A stretch of 15,187 nt of DNA, taken from the NCBI GenBank assembly GCA_964228555.1, contig CAXQZU010000049.1, positions 1 through 15,187 of the forward strand, written 5' to 3'. Both the position numbers and the translations under genes were made by a program. Below the pieces are notes generated by a model, which saw nothing but the letters and a program-made list of their open reading frames with translations, was not told the DNA's origin and did not search any database. This DNA comes from CAXQZU01 sp964228555. GTDB lineage: Bacteria > Planctomycetota > PLA2 > JAEUHO01. Of this stretch, positions 1-6,773 are shown in pieces. Position 1 is the first letter of the stretch, and each line of letters opens with the position of its first letter.

Positions 1-375
1 CAACCGGGCCCACCTGTCCGCGGCCGCCTGCCCGCCTCGATCGTGCTGGGCGCCCTGCTGGGCTTCCTTGCGGGCGCGACCGGAATCGGCGGCGGCATCT
101 TCCTCTCGCCCGTCCTCTTCCTGCTGGGCTGGGCCACCGTGAAAGAGGCGGCCGCCGTCGCCAGCGCCTTCATCGTGCTCAACTCCGCCGCAGGCCTGGC
201 CGCCCGCCTGCCCCGCGAGCCGCTAGACCCCGGCGCGCTGCTCTGGCTGGGCGCCGCCGTGCTGGCCGGCGCGCTGGCCGGCTCGGCCCTAGGCGCGCGC
301 CGCCTGCCCCCGCGCGCACTCCAGCTGCTGCTGGGTGTCGTGCTGCTGGTCGCGGCGGTGCGCGCCGTGCAGTAA
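1..375 (+). CDS. TauE/SafE-family membrane permease, C-terminal part (partial)
   Basis: The reading frame is open from the first base, so the gene starts left of the window; the GTG at 43 lies inside a membrane repeat and is not its start. About 124 residues are visible. They contain the family's glycine-rich repeat motif (ATGIGGGIFLSPVLF, roughly visible residues 25-39), then a helix around ASAFIVLNSAAGLAA, a third hydrophobic stretch (ALLWLGAAVLAGALAGSALGA) and a final one (LQLLLGVVLLVAAVRAV) ending at TAA. This matches the second half of TauE/SafE (DUF81) transporters, inner-membrane proteins linked in characterised cases to export of sulfite, sulfonates or other small organic anions. The substrate cannot be told from this half. 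The next gene is on the opposite strand, so nothing in the window indicates its pathway. Confidence 0.85.
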   Translation, partial: QPGPPVRGRLPASIVLGALLGFLAGATGIGGGIFLSPVLFLLGWATVKEAAAVASAFIVLNSAAGLAARLPREPLDPGALLWLGAAVLAGALAGSALGARRLPPRALQLLLGVVLLVAAVRAVQ

Positions 376-429
376 GTTGCGGAGATTCCACGGCACTGTC
401 ACGCCAGGTGTCACACTCCCCTGACCTTT

Positions 430-459
430 CCGTGCCTTTCCTTGCCGCCACGGGCACGG
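430..459. terminator. Hairpin after the permease gene (possible terminator)
   Basis: A perfect 7-bp inverted repeat, CCGTGCC (430-436) and GGCACGG (453-459), encloses a 16-nt loop. It lies 54 nt past the permease stop and 72 nt past the 3' end of the leftward tRNA, so it could end transcription from either side. Neither strand has a T-run next to it, which makes it a weak intrinsic terminator. The rest of 376-531 shows only a short TGTCAC direct repeat (397-402 and 409-414) and no gene. Confidence 0.25.
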
Positions 460-531
460 ACGGCGCTCCGGGCAAACCTGCGGGAAACGCGTCCGATCGC
501 GGCACAGGGCGGCAAGGACGGGCAGGAAGGG

Positions 532-607
532 TGGCTCCCCGGCCTGGGCTCGAACCAGGGACCTACGGATTAACAGTCCGCCGCTCTACCGACTGAGCTA
601 CCGGGGA
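532..607 (-). tRNA. tRNA-Asn (anticodon GTT), CCA encoded
   Basis: The reverse strand folds into a full 76-nt cloverleaf. The acceptor stem TCCCCGG (607-601) pairs with CCGGGGA (542-536), followed by discriminator G at 535 and an encoded CCA at 534-532. The D stem is GCTC/GAGC, the anticodon stem GCGGA/TCCGT, and the T stem CCTGG/CCAGG with a TTCGAGC loop. The anticodon loop CTGTTAA gives GTT (574-572), reading AAC/AAU asparagine codons. The gene lies 65 nt downstream of accD on the same strand, so it may be served by read-through or by its own weak promoter; I see no convincing -35/-10 pair in that gap. No integrase or att-like duplication sits beside it. Confidence 0.96.
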
Positions 608-672
608 ACGCTGGAGCCGGGGGAAGGCTAGCAGGAGGCGCGTGAGAGGCCAGCCTGCGGCGCGGAGCGACC

Positions 673-1584
673 CTAGGCGCCGGAGGCGCGCTTGCGGCCC
701 TTGGCCGCGGGCTTGGCCGCGGGCCGGGAGGCCGGCGCAGGCGTGGACGCGGGCTGGGGCGGGCGCTGCAGGAAGTCCAGCAGGGCGCCCAGCTCCTCGC
801 GCAGGCGGGCACGGGGCACGATGCGGTCGATGTAGCCGTGCTCGAGCAGGAACTCGGCGCGCTGGAAGCCCTCGGGCAGGCGCGTCTTGATGGTGCTCTG
901 GATGACGCGCGGGCCGGCGAAGCCGATCAGGGCCCCGGGCTCGGCCAGCGTGATGTCGCCCTGCGCGGCGAAGGAGGCCGACACGCCACCCGTGCAGGGG
1001 TCGGCCAGCAGCGTGAGGTAGGGCACGCGCTCGTCGCGCAGGCGCGCCACCACGGCACTGGTCTTGGCCATCTGCATCAGCGAGAGCGCGCCCTCGTGCA
1101 TGCGGGCGCCGCCCGAGGTGGCCACGGTGAGGAAGGGCACGCGCCGCTCCAGCGCATCCTCGGCAGCCAGCGCGAAGCGCTCCCCCACCACCACGCCCAT
1201 CGAGCCGCCCATGTAGGCGAAGTCCATCACGCACACGTTGAGCGCGCGGCCGCCCAGCCTGCCGCGGCCCGCCAGCGCGCCCTCGCTGGCGGCCTTGCCG
1301 GCGGCGGCCTTGGCGGCCGCCTTCTCGATCTTGCTGGCGTAGGAGCCCTCGTCCACGAAGCGCAGCACGTCGCGCGGCACGAGGTCCTCGCCCAGCGCCT
1401 CGAAGGTGCCCTCGTCGAGCAGCTGTGCCACGCGCGTGCGGGCCGTCACCTTGTTGTGGTGCCCGCAGTCGGGGCAGACGTTGAGGTTGTCCTCGACGGC
1501 CTTCGTGAAGGCCATCTTCCCGCAGCCCGGGCACTTCATCCACAGGCCGAGCGGGATCTCCTTCTTCTTGCGGAACATCGCCAT
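673..1584 (-). CDS. accD: Acetyl-CoA carboxylase carboxyltransferase subunit beta
   Basis: With AccA, AccD transfers the carboxyl group from carboxybiotin to acetyl-CoA, giving malonyl-CoA for fatty-acid synthesis in the cytoplasm. The 303-residue product matches the usual length (E. coli 304). An N-terminal zinc ribbon is intact, with cysteines at about 18, 21, 37 and 40 (KCPGC and VCPDC). The crotonase-fold carboxyltransferase core follows, with recognisable blocks such as PFLTVATSGGARMHEG, DPCTGGVSASFA and GPRVIQSTI. The tail (last 30 or so residues) is rich in Ala, Pro, Lys and Arg and is probably disordered. Start: ATG at 1584 (MAMFRKKKE); a second ATG at 1578 is 9 nt from the GGAGGG ribosome site and is an equally good choice. 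It begins 17 nt after the rpe stop, so the two are probably co-transcribed. accA is not in the window. Confidence 0.97.
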   Translation of the reverse strand: MAMFRKKKEIPLGLWMKCPGCGKMAFTKAVEDNLNVCPDCGHHNKVTARTRVAQLLDEGTFEALGEDLVPRDVLRFVDEGSYASKIEKAAAKAAAGKAASEGALAGRGRLGGRALNVCVMDFAYMGGSMGVVVGERFALAAEDALERRVPFLTVATSGGARMHEGALSLMQMAKTSAVVARLRDERVPYLTLLADPCTGGVSASFAAQGDITLAEPGALIGFAGPRVIQSTIKTRLPEGFQRAEFLLEHGYIDRIVPRARLREELGALLDFLQRPPQPASTPAPASRPAAKPAAKGRKRASGA

Positions 1585-1601
1585 GCGCCCTCCCCCCGCC
1601 G

Positions 1602-2273
1602 CTAGGCGGCCACCTGGCGGCCGGCGCGCAGGTCGCGGATGGCCGCGGCACGGTCGGCCTTGCCGAACACGGCGCTGCCCGCCACGAGCACGTCGCAGCC
1701 GGCCTCGATGGCCAGCGGAGCCGTCTCGCGGTTGATGCCGCCGTCGATCTCCACCTCGCCCTGCCAGCCCTCCGCGCGCAGGGCGCGCACCTTGTCGAGC
1801 ACCGAGGGCATGAACTTCTGGCCGCCGAAGCCCGGGAACACGCTCATCACGAGCAGGAAGTCCACCTGCCCGAGCCACGGGCGCACGCGCTCCAGCGCCG
1901 TGTCGGGGTTCATCACGATGCCCGGGCGCTTGCCCTTGCCGCGGATGCGGGCGATGGCCAGCGCCAGGTCGTCGGGGGCCTCGACGTGCACCGAGACCTG
2001 GTCGGCGCCGGCGTCGCAGAAGGCCTCCACGTAGCGCGAGGGCTGCGTGATCATCAGGTGGCAGTCCAGCCAGGCCGGCGTCGCGCGGTCGATGCTCTCC
2101 ACCACCGGGGGGCCGAAGGTGATGTTGGGCACGAAGTGGCCGTCCATCACGTCCAGGTGCAGCAGGTCAGCACCGCCCGCCACGACATCGGCGATCTCGG
2201 CCTGCAGGCGCGCGAAGTCGGCCGAGAGCAGCGAGGGGGCGATCTGGACGCGCGGGGGGCGGGCGGAGGGCAT
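1602..2273 (-). CDS. rpe: Ribulose-phosphate 3-epimerase
   Basis: Rpe interconverts ribulose-5-phosphate and xylulose-5-phosphate in the pentose phosphate (and, if present, Calvin) pathway. The 223-residue TIM-barrel protein has the expected metal-binding and catalytic residues: His39 and Asp41 in LLHLDVMDGHFVPN, His72 in DCHLMI, and Asp177 in EIDGGIN. The phosphate-binding segment reads FPGFGGQKF; many homologues have Asn where the first Phe stands, a minor variation. The N-terminal VQIAPSLLSADF block fits a start at 2273. An upstream AGGGGG lies about 14 nt away, rather far, and an out-of-frame ATG at 2284 sits between them, so initiation may be inefficient. It lies between gap (82 nt upstream) and accD (17 nt downstream), all leftward. 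Confidence 0.97.
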   Translation of the reverse strand: MPSARPPRVQIAPSLLSADFARLQAEIADVVAGGADLLHLDVMDGHFVPNITFGPPVVESIDRATPAWLDCHLMITQPSRYVEAFCDAGADQVSVHVEAPDDLALAIARIRGKGKRPGIVMNPDTALERVRPWLGQVDFLLVMSVFPGFGGQKFMPSVLDKVRALRAEGWQGEVEIDGGINRETAPLAIEAGCDVLVAGSAVFGKADRAAAIRDLRAGRQVAA

Positions 2274-2355
2274 GGCTGTCCATGCTACCCCCTGCGGGCC
2301 GGTGGCACGCGACCCGGGACCCTGCGCAAGCCCGCCTCCCCCGGTCGCAGGCCGG

Positions 2356-3354
2356 CTAGGCGCTCATGCGCACCAGCAGGTCCACGCAGCGGGCCGAGTA
2401 GCCCACCTCGTTGTCGTACCAGCCGCACACCTTCACGAGGCTGCCGCTGGCCATGGTGAGCGGCGCGTCGAAGGTGCAGGACGCCTGCTGGCCCAGGATG
2501 TCGCTGGAGACGATCGGGTCCTCGCTGTAGGCGAGGATGCCCTTGAGGGGGCCGGCAGCGGCCTCCTTCATCGCAGCATTGACCTCCTCGCGCGTCACGT
2601 CGCGGGAGAGCACCGCCGTGAGGTCCACGATGGAGCCGTCCGGCACCGGCACGCGCAGGGCGAAGCCGTCGAGCTTGCCGGCCAGGGCGGGCAGCACCTT
2701 GCCCACCGCGCGCGCCGCGCCCGTGGTGGTCGGGATGATGTTCTGCGCGGCTGCGCGGGCACGGCGCAGGTCCTTGTGCGGCAGGTCGAGGATGACCTGG
2801 TCGTTGGTGTAGGCGTGCACGGTGTTCATCAGGCCGCGCACGATGCCGAAGCGCTCGTGCAGCACCTTGGCCATGGGCGCCAGGCAGTTCGTGGTGCACG
2901 AGGCGTTGCTCACCATGCGGTGCTCGGGCTTGAGCGCGTCGTCGTTCACGCCCAGCACCAGCAGGGCGTCGAGTGCATCCTTGGGCGGCACGGTGAGCAG
3001 CACCTTGCTCGCTCCCGCCGTGAGGTGCATGGAGACCTGCTCGCGGGTGGTGAACCGGCCGGTGGATTCCACCACCAACGGGTTGCCGTGCGCGGCCCAG
3101 GGCAGCCGGGCGGGGTCCTTCTCCTGCAGCAGCGGGATGCGCCTGCCGTCCACGACGAGGTGGCCGGGCTCCAGCCGGGCGTCGGCCGCGAAGCGGCCGT
3201 GGGTGGTGTCGTAGCGCAGCAGGTGCAGCAGGGCCTCGGGCGCACCGAGGTCGTTGATGGCCACCACCTCGAAACGCCCCTTGTGGGCATGCATCAGGCG
3301 GAACATGACGCGGCCGATGCGGCCGAACCCGTTGATCGCGACACGAATGGCCAT
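2356..3354 (-). CDS. gap: Glyceraldehyde-3-phosphate dehydrogenase, type I, NAD-dependent
   Basis: Gap oxidatively phosphorylates glyceraldehyde-3-phosphate to 1,3-bisphosphoglycerate with NAD, and runs in reverse in gluconeogenesis. The 332-residue product has the normal length. The N-terminal Rossmann motif INGFGRIGR (7-15) is followed by Asp35 in AINDL, the residue that favours NAD over NADP. The active-site block SNASCTTNCLAP places the catalytic cysteine at 153, and His180 in NTVHAYTNDQ is the general base. The C-terminal WYDNEVGYS block is intact. Start ATG at 3354 has a clear GAGGAG ribosome site 6 nt upstream. It is the first gene of the leftward gap-rpe-accD cluster and diverges from tilS. 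The 5' ribosome-site region can fold into a small CGAG/CTCG stem, too short to claim regulation. Confidence 0.98.
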   Translation of the reverse strand: MAIRVAINGFGRIGRVMFRLMHAHKGRFEVVAINDLGAPEALLHLLRYDTTHGRFAADARLEPGHLVVDGRRIPLLQEKDPARLPWAAHGNPLVVESTGRFTTREQVSMHLTAGASKVLLTVPPKDALDALLVLGVNDDALKPEHRMVSNASCTTNCLAPMAKVLHERFGIVRGLMNTVHAYTNDQVILDLPHKDLRRARAAAQNIIPTTTGAARAVGKVLPALAGKLDGFALRVPVPDGSIVDLTAVLSRDVTREEVNAAMKEAAAGPLKGILAYSEDPIVSSDILGQQASCTFDAPLTMASGSLVKVCGWYDNEVGYSARCVDLLVRMSA

Positions 3355-3456
3355 GCGAGGCTCCTCGGCCGCGCACGGGCGGCCCTGCAGGGACGTGGGT
3401 GCTGCCGGGCCGGCCCGGCCGCGAGGGCACGGGCACGCACGGCGGTAGGGTGGGCA

Positions 3457-3462
3457 GGGAGG
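3457..3462 (+). promoter_or_regulatory. Candidate ribosome binding site for tilS
   Basis: GGGAGG at 3457-3462 is the best Shine-Dalgarno match upstream of the tilS coding region. It lies 9 nt before an in-frame CTG at 3472. No in-frame ATG, GTG or TTG follows it until the GTG at 3577, so this site is what points to a CTG start. Confidence 0.35.
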
Positions 3463-3471
3463 ATACAGCCC

Positions 3472-4872
3472 CTGGCCCCGCCCTCCCCGCCCCCGCGACC
3501 CGTCACGCAGCCGCCCGACTCGGCCACGCTGGCCGAGGCCTGGCGTGCGACGGGACTGCTGGACCCGGGCGAGCGCGTGCTGGGGGCCGTGAGCGGCGGG
3601 GCCGACAGCGTGGCACTGGCGGTGCTGCTGGCCGCGGCGCGCGATCACGGCCTGCCGCTGTCGCTGGTGCTGGCCCACCTCGACCACGGCTGGCGCGGTG
3701 CGACGCAAGCCGCGCGCGACCGCGAGGTGGTGGAGGCCCTGGCGGCGCGGCTGGGCGCGCCGTGGGTGGGCTACGGACCTCCTGTGCCCCCCGCCCACGG
3801 CGAGGCAGCAGCCCGGCGCTGGCGCTACGCCACGCTCGCGAGGCTGGCGCGCGAGCATGCCTGCAGCAAGGTGGCCGTGGGCCATCACCTGCGCGACCAG
3901 GCGGAGACCGTGGCCATGCGCCTGCTGCGCGGGAGCGGCAGCCACGGGCTCATGGGCATCCCCGCGCGACGGGCGCTGGACGGCGGGCGCCTCGAGGTGG
4001 TGCGTCCCCTGCTCTCGCTGCACCCGGCCGCCCTGCGGGCCTGCCTCCTCGCCGCAGGCCTGCGCTGGCACGACGACCCGACGAACGAGGGCCCGGGGTT
4101 GCGCAACGAGCTGCGGCGCCGGCTCGTGGCCCTGGAGGCGCGCTCGCCCGAGGCCACGGAACGGCTGGCGCGCCTCGCCTCGCGCATGGCCGCGCGGCTG
4201 GCGCGGCGCCACGGGCGCCTGCGCGAGGCACTGCAGGGCAGTGCACAGGTCGTCGTGCCGCTGGCTGCCCTGCGCATCGAGCGGCGCGTGCTGGCGCCGT
4301 GGGCCTTGCGCGACCCGGCAGCTGCCTTGCGCGCGCTGGGCAGCCTCGTGGGCGCCGACAGGCAGGGACCGTGGTTCACCGGGCGCCACCTGGCACTGGT
4401 GCGTCGCATCCTCGAGCAGGGCGGGTCCGTGGACCTGGCGGGAGACATGACGTTGCGACTGACACCGCGCTGGGCGTGGCTGCTGCGACGCTCGCTGCTG
4501 CCGCTCGAGCGCTACGCCCTGCACCTGGAGCACGCGGCACCTCCGCAGGCTGGCGCGCCCCGCCCGGGGGCCGCGCTTGCGCCGGTGGAGGCGGTGCTGT
4601 GCGCCCAGCGGCTGGGCCCCGCGCCGCGCCTGCGCAGGCTCCAGCCCGGGGAACGCTTCCTGCCGCATGGGCGTGCCATGGACGGGCCGGTGGAGGTCGA
4701 GGCGTGGCTGCGGCGCCACGGCGTGCCCCGGCTCGCCCGCCGCGCCATGCTGGCCCTCGAGGGCCAGGCGGGCCTGGCATGGATCGTGGGCTGGCGCGTC
4801 GAGGCATCCCACGCGCCGCCGGCCGGCGCGCACGCGGCGGGCGCGGTGCGGGCGCGGGTAGGCCCCGCGTAG
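3472..4872 (+). CDS. tilS: tRNA(Ile)-lysidine synthetase
   Basis: TilS attaches lysine to C34 of the tRNA-Ile CAU anticodon using ATP, so that AUA is read as isoleucine; it is essential in most bacteria. The PP-loop ATPase motif SGGADS is at 3592-3609. The family's second block, HDDPTN followed by LRNELRRRL, is at about 4069-4125. The C-terminal TilS_C domain is present (LQPGERFLPHG, then WLRRHGVPRLARR). The start is uncertain. No ATG, GTG or TTG lies in frame between the region inside gap (ATG 3289, antisense) and a GTG at 3577, which would leave only five residues before SGGADS. I chose CTG 3472, which follows GGGAGG and gives 466 residues (E. coli TilS 432); CTG 3529 is another option. It diverges from gap and converges on tatA. 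The identity is firm, the 5' end is not. Confidence 0.93.
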   Translation: MAPPSPPPRPVTQPPDSATLAEAWRATGLLDPGERVLGAVSGGADSVALAVLLAAARDHGLPLSLVLAHLDHGWRGATQAARDREVVEALAARLGAPWVGYGPPVPPAHGEAAARRWRYATLARLAREHACSKVAVGHHLRDQAETVAMRLLRGSGSHGLMGIPARRALDGGRLEVVRPLLSLHPAALRACLLAAGLRWHDDPTNEGPGLRNELRRRLVALEARSPEATERLARLASRMAARLARRHGRLREALQGSAQVVVPLAALRIERRVLAPWALRDPAAALRALGSLVGADRQGPWFTGRHLALVRRILEQGGSVDLAGDMTLRLTPRWAWLLRRSLLPLERYALHLEHAAPPQAGAPRPGAALAPVEAVLCAQRLGPAPRLRRLQPGERFLPHGRAMDGPVEVEAWLRRHGVPRLARRAMLALEGQAGLAWIVGWRVEASHAPPAGAHAAGAVRARVGPA

Positions 4873-4883
4873 GGCGGCCCGCT

Positions 4884-4900
4884 GCGCCGCAGGACGGCGC
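4884..4900. terminator. Hairpin between convergent tilS and tatA
   Basis: GCGCCG (4884-4889) and CGGCGC (4895-4900) form a perfect 6-bp G+C stem with a 5-nt loop in the 30-nt gap between two convergent genes. It could act from both directions. An overlapping alternative stem (GCGGC 4874-4878, GCCGC 4886-4890) also exists. There is no T-run, so termination is inferred from position only. Confidence 0.35.
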
Positions 4901-4902
4901 GT

Positions 4903-5139
4903 CTACTTCGCGTCGGCCTTGGGCGGCGCGGGCGGGGCAGCGGGCGTGGCCCCCGGCTTGTCCGCCGGCGGAGCCTCATCGCCCTTCAGGCCCTTCTTGA
5001 ACTCGTTGATGCCCTGGCCCAGGCTGCGTGCCACGCCCGGCAGGCGGCTGCCGAAGAGGATCAGGACCACCAGCAGGATGATCCAGATCTCCCAGCCTCC
5101 GGGCAGGCCGGCCAGCAGCACGTGCGAGAGGTCGTTCAC
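4903..5139 (-). CDS. tatA: Twin-arginine translocase subunit TatA/TatE
   Basis: TatA oligomers form the transport path for folded proteins bearing twin-arginine signals. The 78-residue product has the family layout: a short N-terminal segment, one transmembrane helix (GGWEIWIILLVVLILFG, about residues 14-30) with an acidic Glu at its start, the FG hinge, an amphipathic helix (SLGQGINEFKKGLKG) and a disordered Pro/Ala/Lys tail. The FKKGLKGDE block is typical of TatA rather than TatB. The start is GTG at 5139 with an AGGAG site 7 nt upstream. It lies 130 nt downstream of the propeller-protein gene on the same strand. tatB and tatC are not in the window, and no protein here has an obvious twin-arginine signal, so its substrates are unknown. 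Confidence 0.94.
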   Translation of the reverse strand: MNDLSHVLLAGLPGGWEIWIILLVVLILFGSRLPGVARSLGQGINEFKKGLKGDEAPPADKPGATPAAPPAPPKADAK

Positions 5140-5269
5140 GACGGGACTCCTAGGCGTACGGCCGAGAGTCTAGCGCCGCGGCGGCCCGCCCCGCCTGAAG
5201 GGAGGGGGCAGGGCCTCGGAGGGCCATGGGCAGCGCCCGCATGGGGCTGTGCCCGGGCACGCTCGCGCC

Positions 5270-6523
5270 CTAGCGCGGCGTGGCGGCGACCACCCAGCCG
5301 TCGGCCGTCACGCCGTAGATGGCGCCGTCGGCCTCGTTGGTGGGCAGCAGGTCGAACATGCCCAGAGGCAGGCGCGCCTTGACGGCGTAGCCGTCGCTGG
5401 CGTCGCGCAGCACCGCGTTGCGGCTGCGGTCCAGCGTCACCACCCACTTGCCCTGGCGCACCAGCGGCTTGCCGCCGGCCTCGTCGCGGAACAGCAGCTT
5501 GCCGTCCGCGAGGTCATAGCAGCACACGCGCGAGGCGTTGCGGGCGAACACGAGGCCCTTGTAGGACTCGACCTTCACGGCCTCGGCGCCCTCGACGCCC
5601 GAGGGCCGCTCCTCGGTCACGGTGCTGCCGAGCACCCAGGGGTCGCTCTTGATGGCGTCGCCCATGCTCTGCATCCAGTGGACCTCGCCGGAGCGCACGT
5701 CCATGCAGCGCACCAGGCCGTCGTGGCCGCACACGATGAGGTGGTCAGGCGTCACGGCCGGCGTGGCCGTGATGGCGCCCAGCCCGCCCACCTGCCACGA
5801 GGGAGCCTCCGGGGCGTCCGAGCCGTCCAGCAGCGCCAGCACGTTGCCGTCGTCCGTGGAGGCGATCAGCAGCTTGCCGCTGAGGTCGAACACGGGGTCG
5901 GCCGCGATGAGGCCCTTCGTGTACCAGCCCCAGGCAGGACGGCCGTTGGCAAGGTTGAGGCCCGCCAGCGTCTTGTTGTCGTTGACGCTGCCCAGCGAGC
6001 TCACGTACACGCTGCTGCCGTTGGCCGCCACGCCGCCGCCCACCGCGAAGGGCAGGCGCACCGGGAAGCCCTCGGTGTCCACGCCCGTGGTGCGCGAGAG
6101 CGCATGCACCGCGTAGGCACCCGTGGCCATGCGCACGAGGAACACGTAGTGGCCAGGGCCCTCGGAGGGCGCCCGGTGCAGCGAGCCGGCCAGCGTCCAC
6201 TTCCACTTGGGCTGCAGGTCGCGGCGCGACAAGCAGGTGACGCGGCCGTTCTCCTCGAGGACCAGCAGGTCCTTCGACATCAGGTAGGTGGCCGCGATGG
6301 CCGTGGGGCGCCCGCCGTTGACGTGCGTGCGCACGATCGAGGAGTCCCAAGGCAGGCGCTCGAGCGCCTGCTCGCCCACGTGGGCCGTCGTCACGCGCCC
6401 CTCGAGGGCGCGCGCGGGGCGCAGCACCTCGCCCTCGGCGCCAACGGCGCGCGGGGCGATGATGCCCGCGCACGCGCAGGCCAGGAGCAGGAGACCCCAA
6501 CGGGTGGAGAGCGTGCCGCGCAT
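5270..6523 (-). CDS. Exported PQQ-type beta-propeller protein, function unknown
   Basis: The 417-residue product begins with a signal sequence: MRGTLSTRW, then a hydrophobic LLLLACACAGIIA, then AVGA before EGEV, a good signal-peptidase-I site near residue 29. LLAC also resembles a weak lipobox. The mature part consists of repeated PQQ-like blades, each a hydrophobic strand, then DG or NG, then a hydrophobic strand ending near a Trp or an aromatic residue (NGRVTCLSRRDLQPKWKW, DGNVLALLDG, DGLVRCMDVRSGEVHW, ASRVCCYDLADGKLLF). Such propellers act either as scaffolds (as BamB does) or as parts of quinoprotein dehydrogenases. No dehydrogenase catalytic motifs are evident, so a scaffold or binding role is more likely. 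Start ATG at 6523 has GAGG 9 nt upstream. A strong promoter precedes it (6617-6645), and it may be co-transcribed with tatA. Confidence 0.85.
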   Translation of the reverse strand: MRGTLSTRWGLLLLACACAGIIAPRAVGAEGEVLRPARALEGRVTTAHVGEQALERLPWDSSIVRTHVNGGRPTAIAATYLMSKDLLVLEENGRVTCLSRRDLQPKWKWTLAGSLHRAPSEGPGHYVFLVRMATGAYAVHALSRTTGVDTEGFPVRLPFAVGGGVAANGSSVYVSSLGSVNDNKTLAGLNLANGRPAWGWYTKGLIAADPVFDLSGKLLIASTDDGNVLALLDGSDAPEAPSWQVGGLGAITATPAVTPDHLIVCGHDGLVRCMDVRSGEVHWMQSMGDAIKSDPWVLGSTVTEERPSGVEGAEAVKVESYKGLVFARNASRVCCYDLADGKLLFRDEAGGKPLVRQGKWVVTLDRSRNAVLRDASDGYAVKARLPLGMFDLLPTNEADGAIYGVTADGWVVAATPR

Positions 6524-6616
6524 GTCGTGGTACCTCGCTACGAGGGCGCCAAGGGAGCCAATGCAGGCGCTCGACGGGCGTGGGACTGGCCCTCGCCGCC
6601 TCCACCTGCAGCGTGG

Positions 6617-6645
6617 CTTATAGGGCCGGCCCCCTGCGGTGTCAA
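6617..6645 (-). promoter_or_regulatory. Near-consensus sigma-70 promoter for the propeller gene
   Basis: On the minus strand TTGACA (6645-6640, a perfect -35) is followed after exactly 17 nt by TATAAG (6622-6617, five of six matches to the -10 consensus). The start point would be near 6610, giving a leader of roughly 85-90 nt before the ATG at 6523. In so G+C-rich a sequence this AT-rich pair stands out clearly. A 7-bp dyad lies about 20 bases upstream. Confidence 0.8.
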
Positions 6646-6666
6646 GGCTTCGGTGGCAATGCCCCC

Positions 6667-6691
6667 TTGCGCGAAAGTCCATGCCGCGCAA
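6667..6691. promoter_or_regulatory. Inverted repeat in the divergent region (candidate operator)
   Basis: TTGCGCG (6667-6673) and CGCGCAA (6685-6691) form a perfect 7-bp dyad with an 11-nt spacer. It is upstream of the leftward promoter's -35 box, where activators commonly bind, and about 80-105 nt before the yggS start. This is one of the few less G+C-rich patches of the window. No regulator is identified. Confidence 0.4.
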
Positions 6692-6773
6692 CGATTTACG
6701 ACTCGCAACGAGGCTTCGGGCGCCCCCGCCCGCGAGGCGCTCCCGCCGGCGCCGGGCGTAGGATCAGCCCCGC

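Noticed and set aside
376..531. Possible island boundary or attachment site next to tRNA-Asn
   Set aside because: No integrase, no repeat of the tRNA 3' end, and genes on both sides are ordinary chromosomal ones.
2047..3471. Upstream in-frame extension of tilS (open for about 475 codons)
   Set aside because: It runs antisense through gap and part of rpe and encodes His/Gly/Arg-rich sequence unlike TilS. Absence of stops here reflects base composition.
3355..4833. In-frame extension of gap on the minus strand, antisense to tilS (825-codon frame)
   Set aside because: The Rossmann motif begins at the ATG at 3354, which has its own GAGGAG site. The extension lies opposite the conserved TilS domains.
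6654..6670. TGGCAAT...TTGC on the plus strand, resembling a sigma-54 promoter before yggS
   Set aside because: The two halves are 2 nt too far apart for the strict GG-GC spacing, and the -24 half has A/T where C/G is expected.
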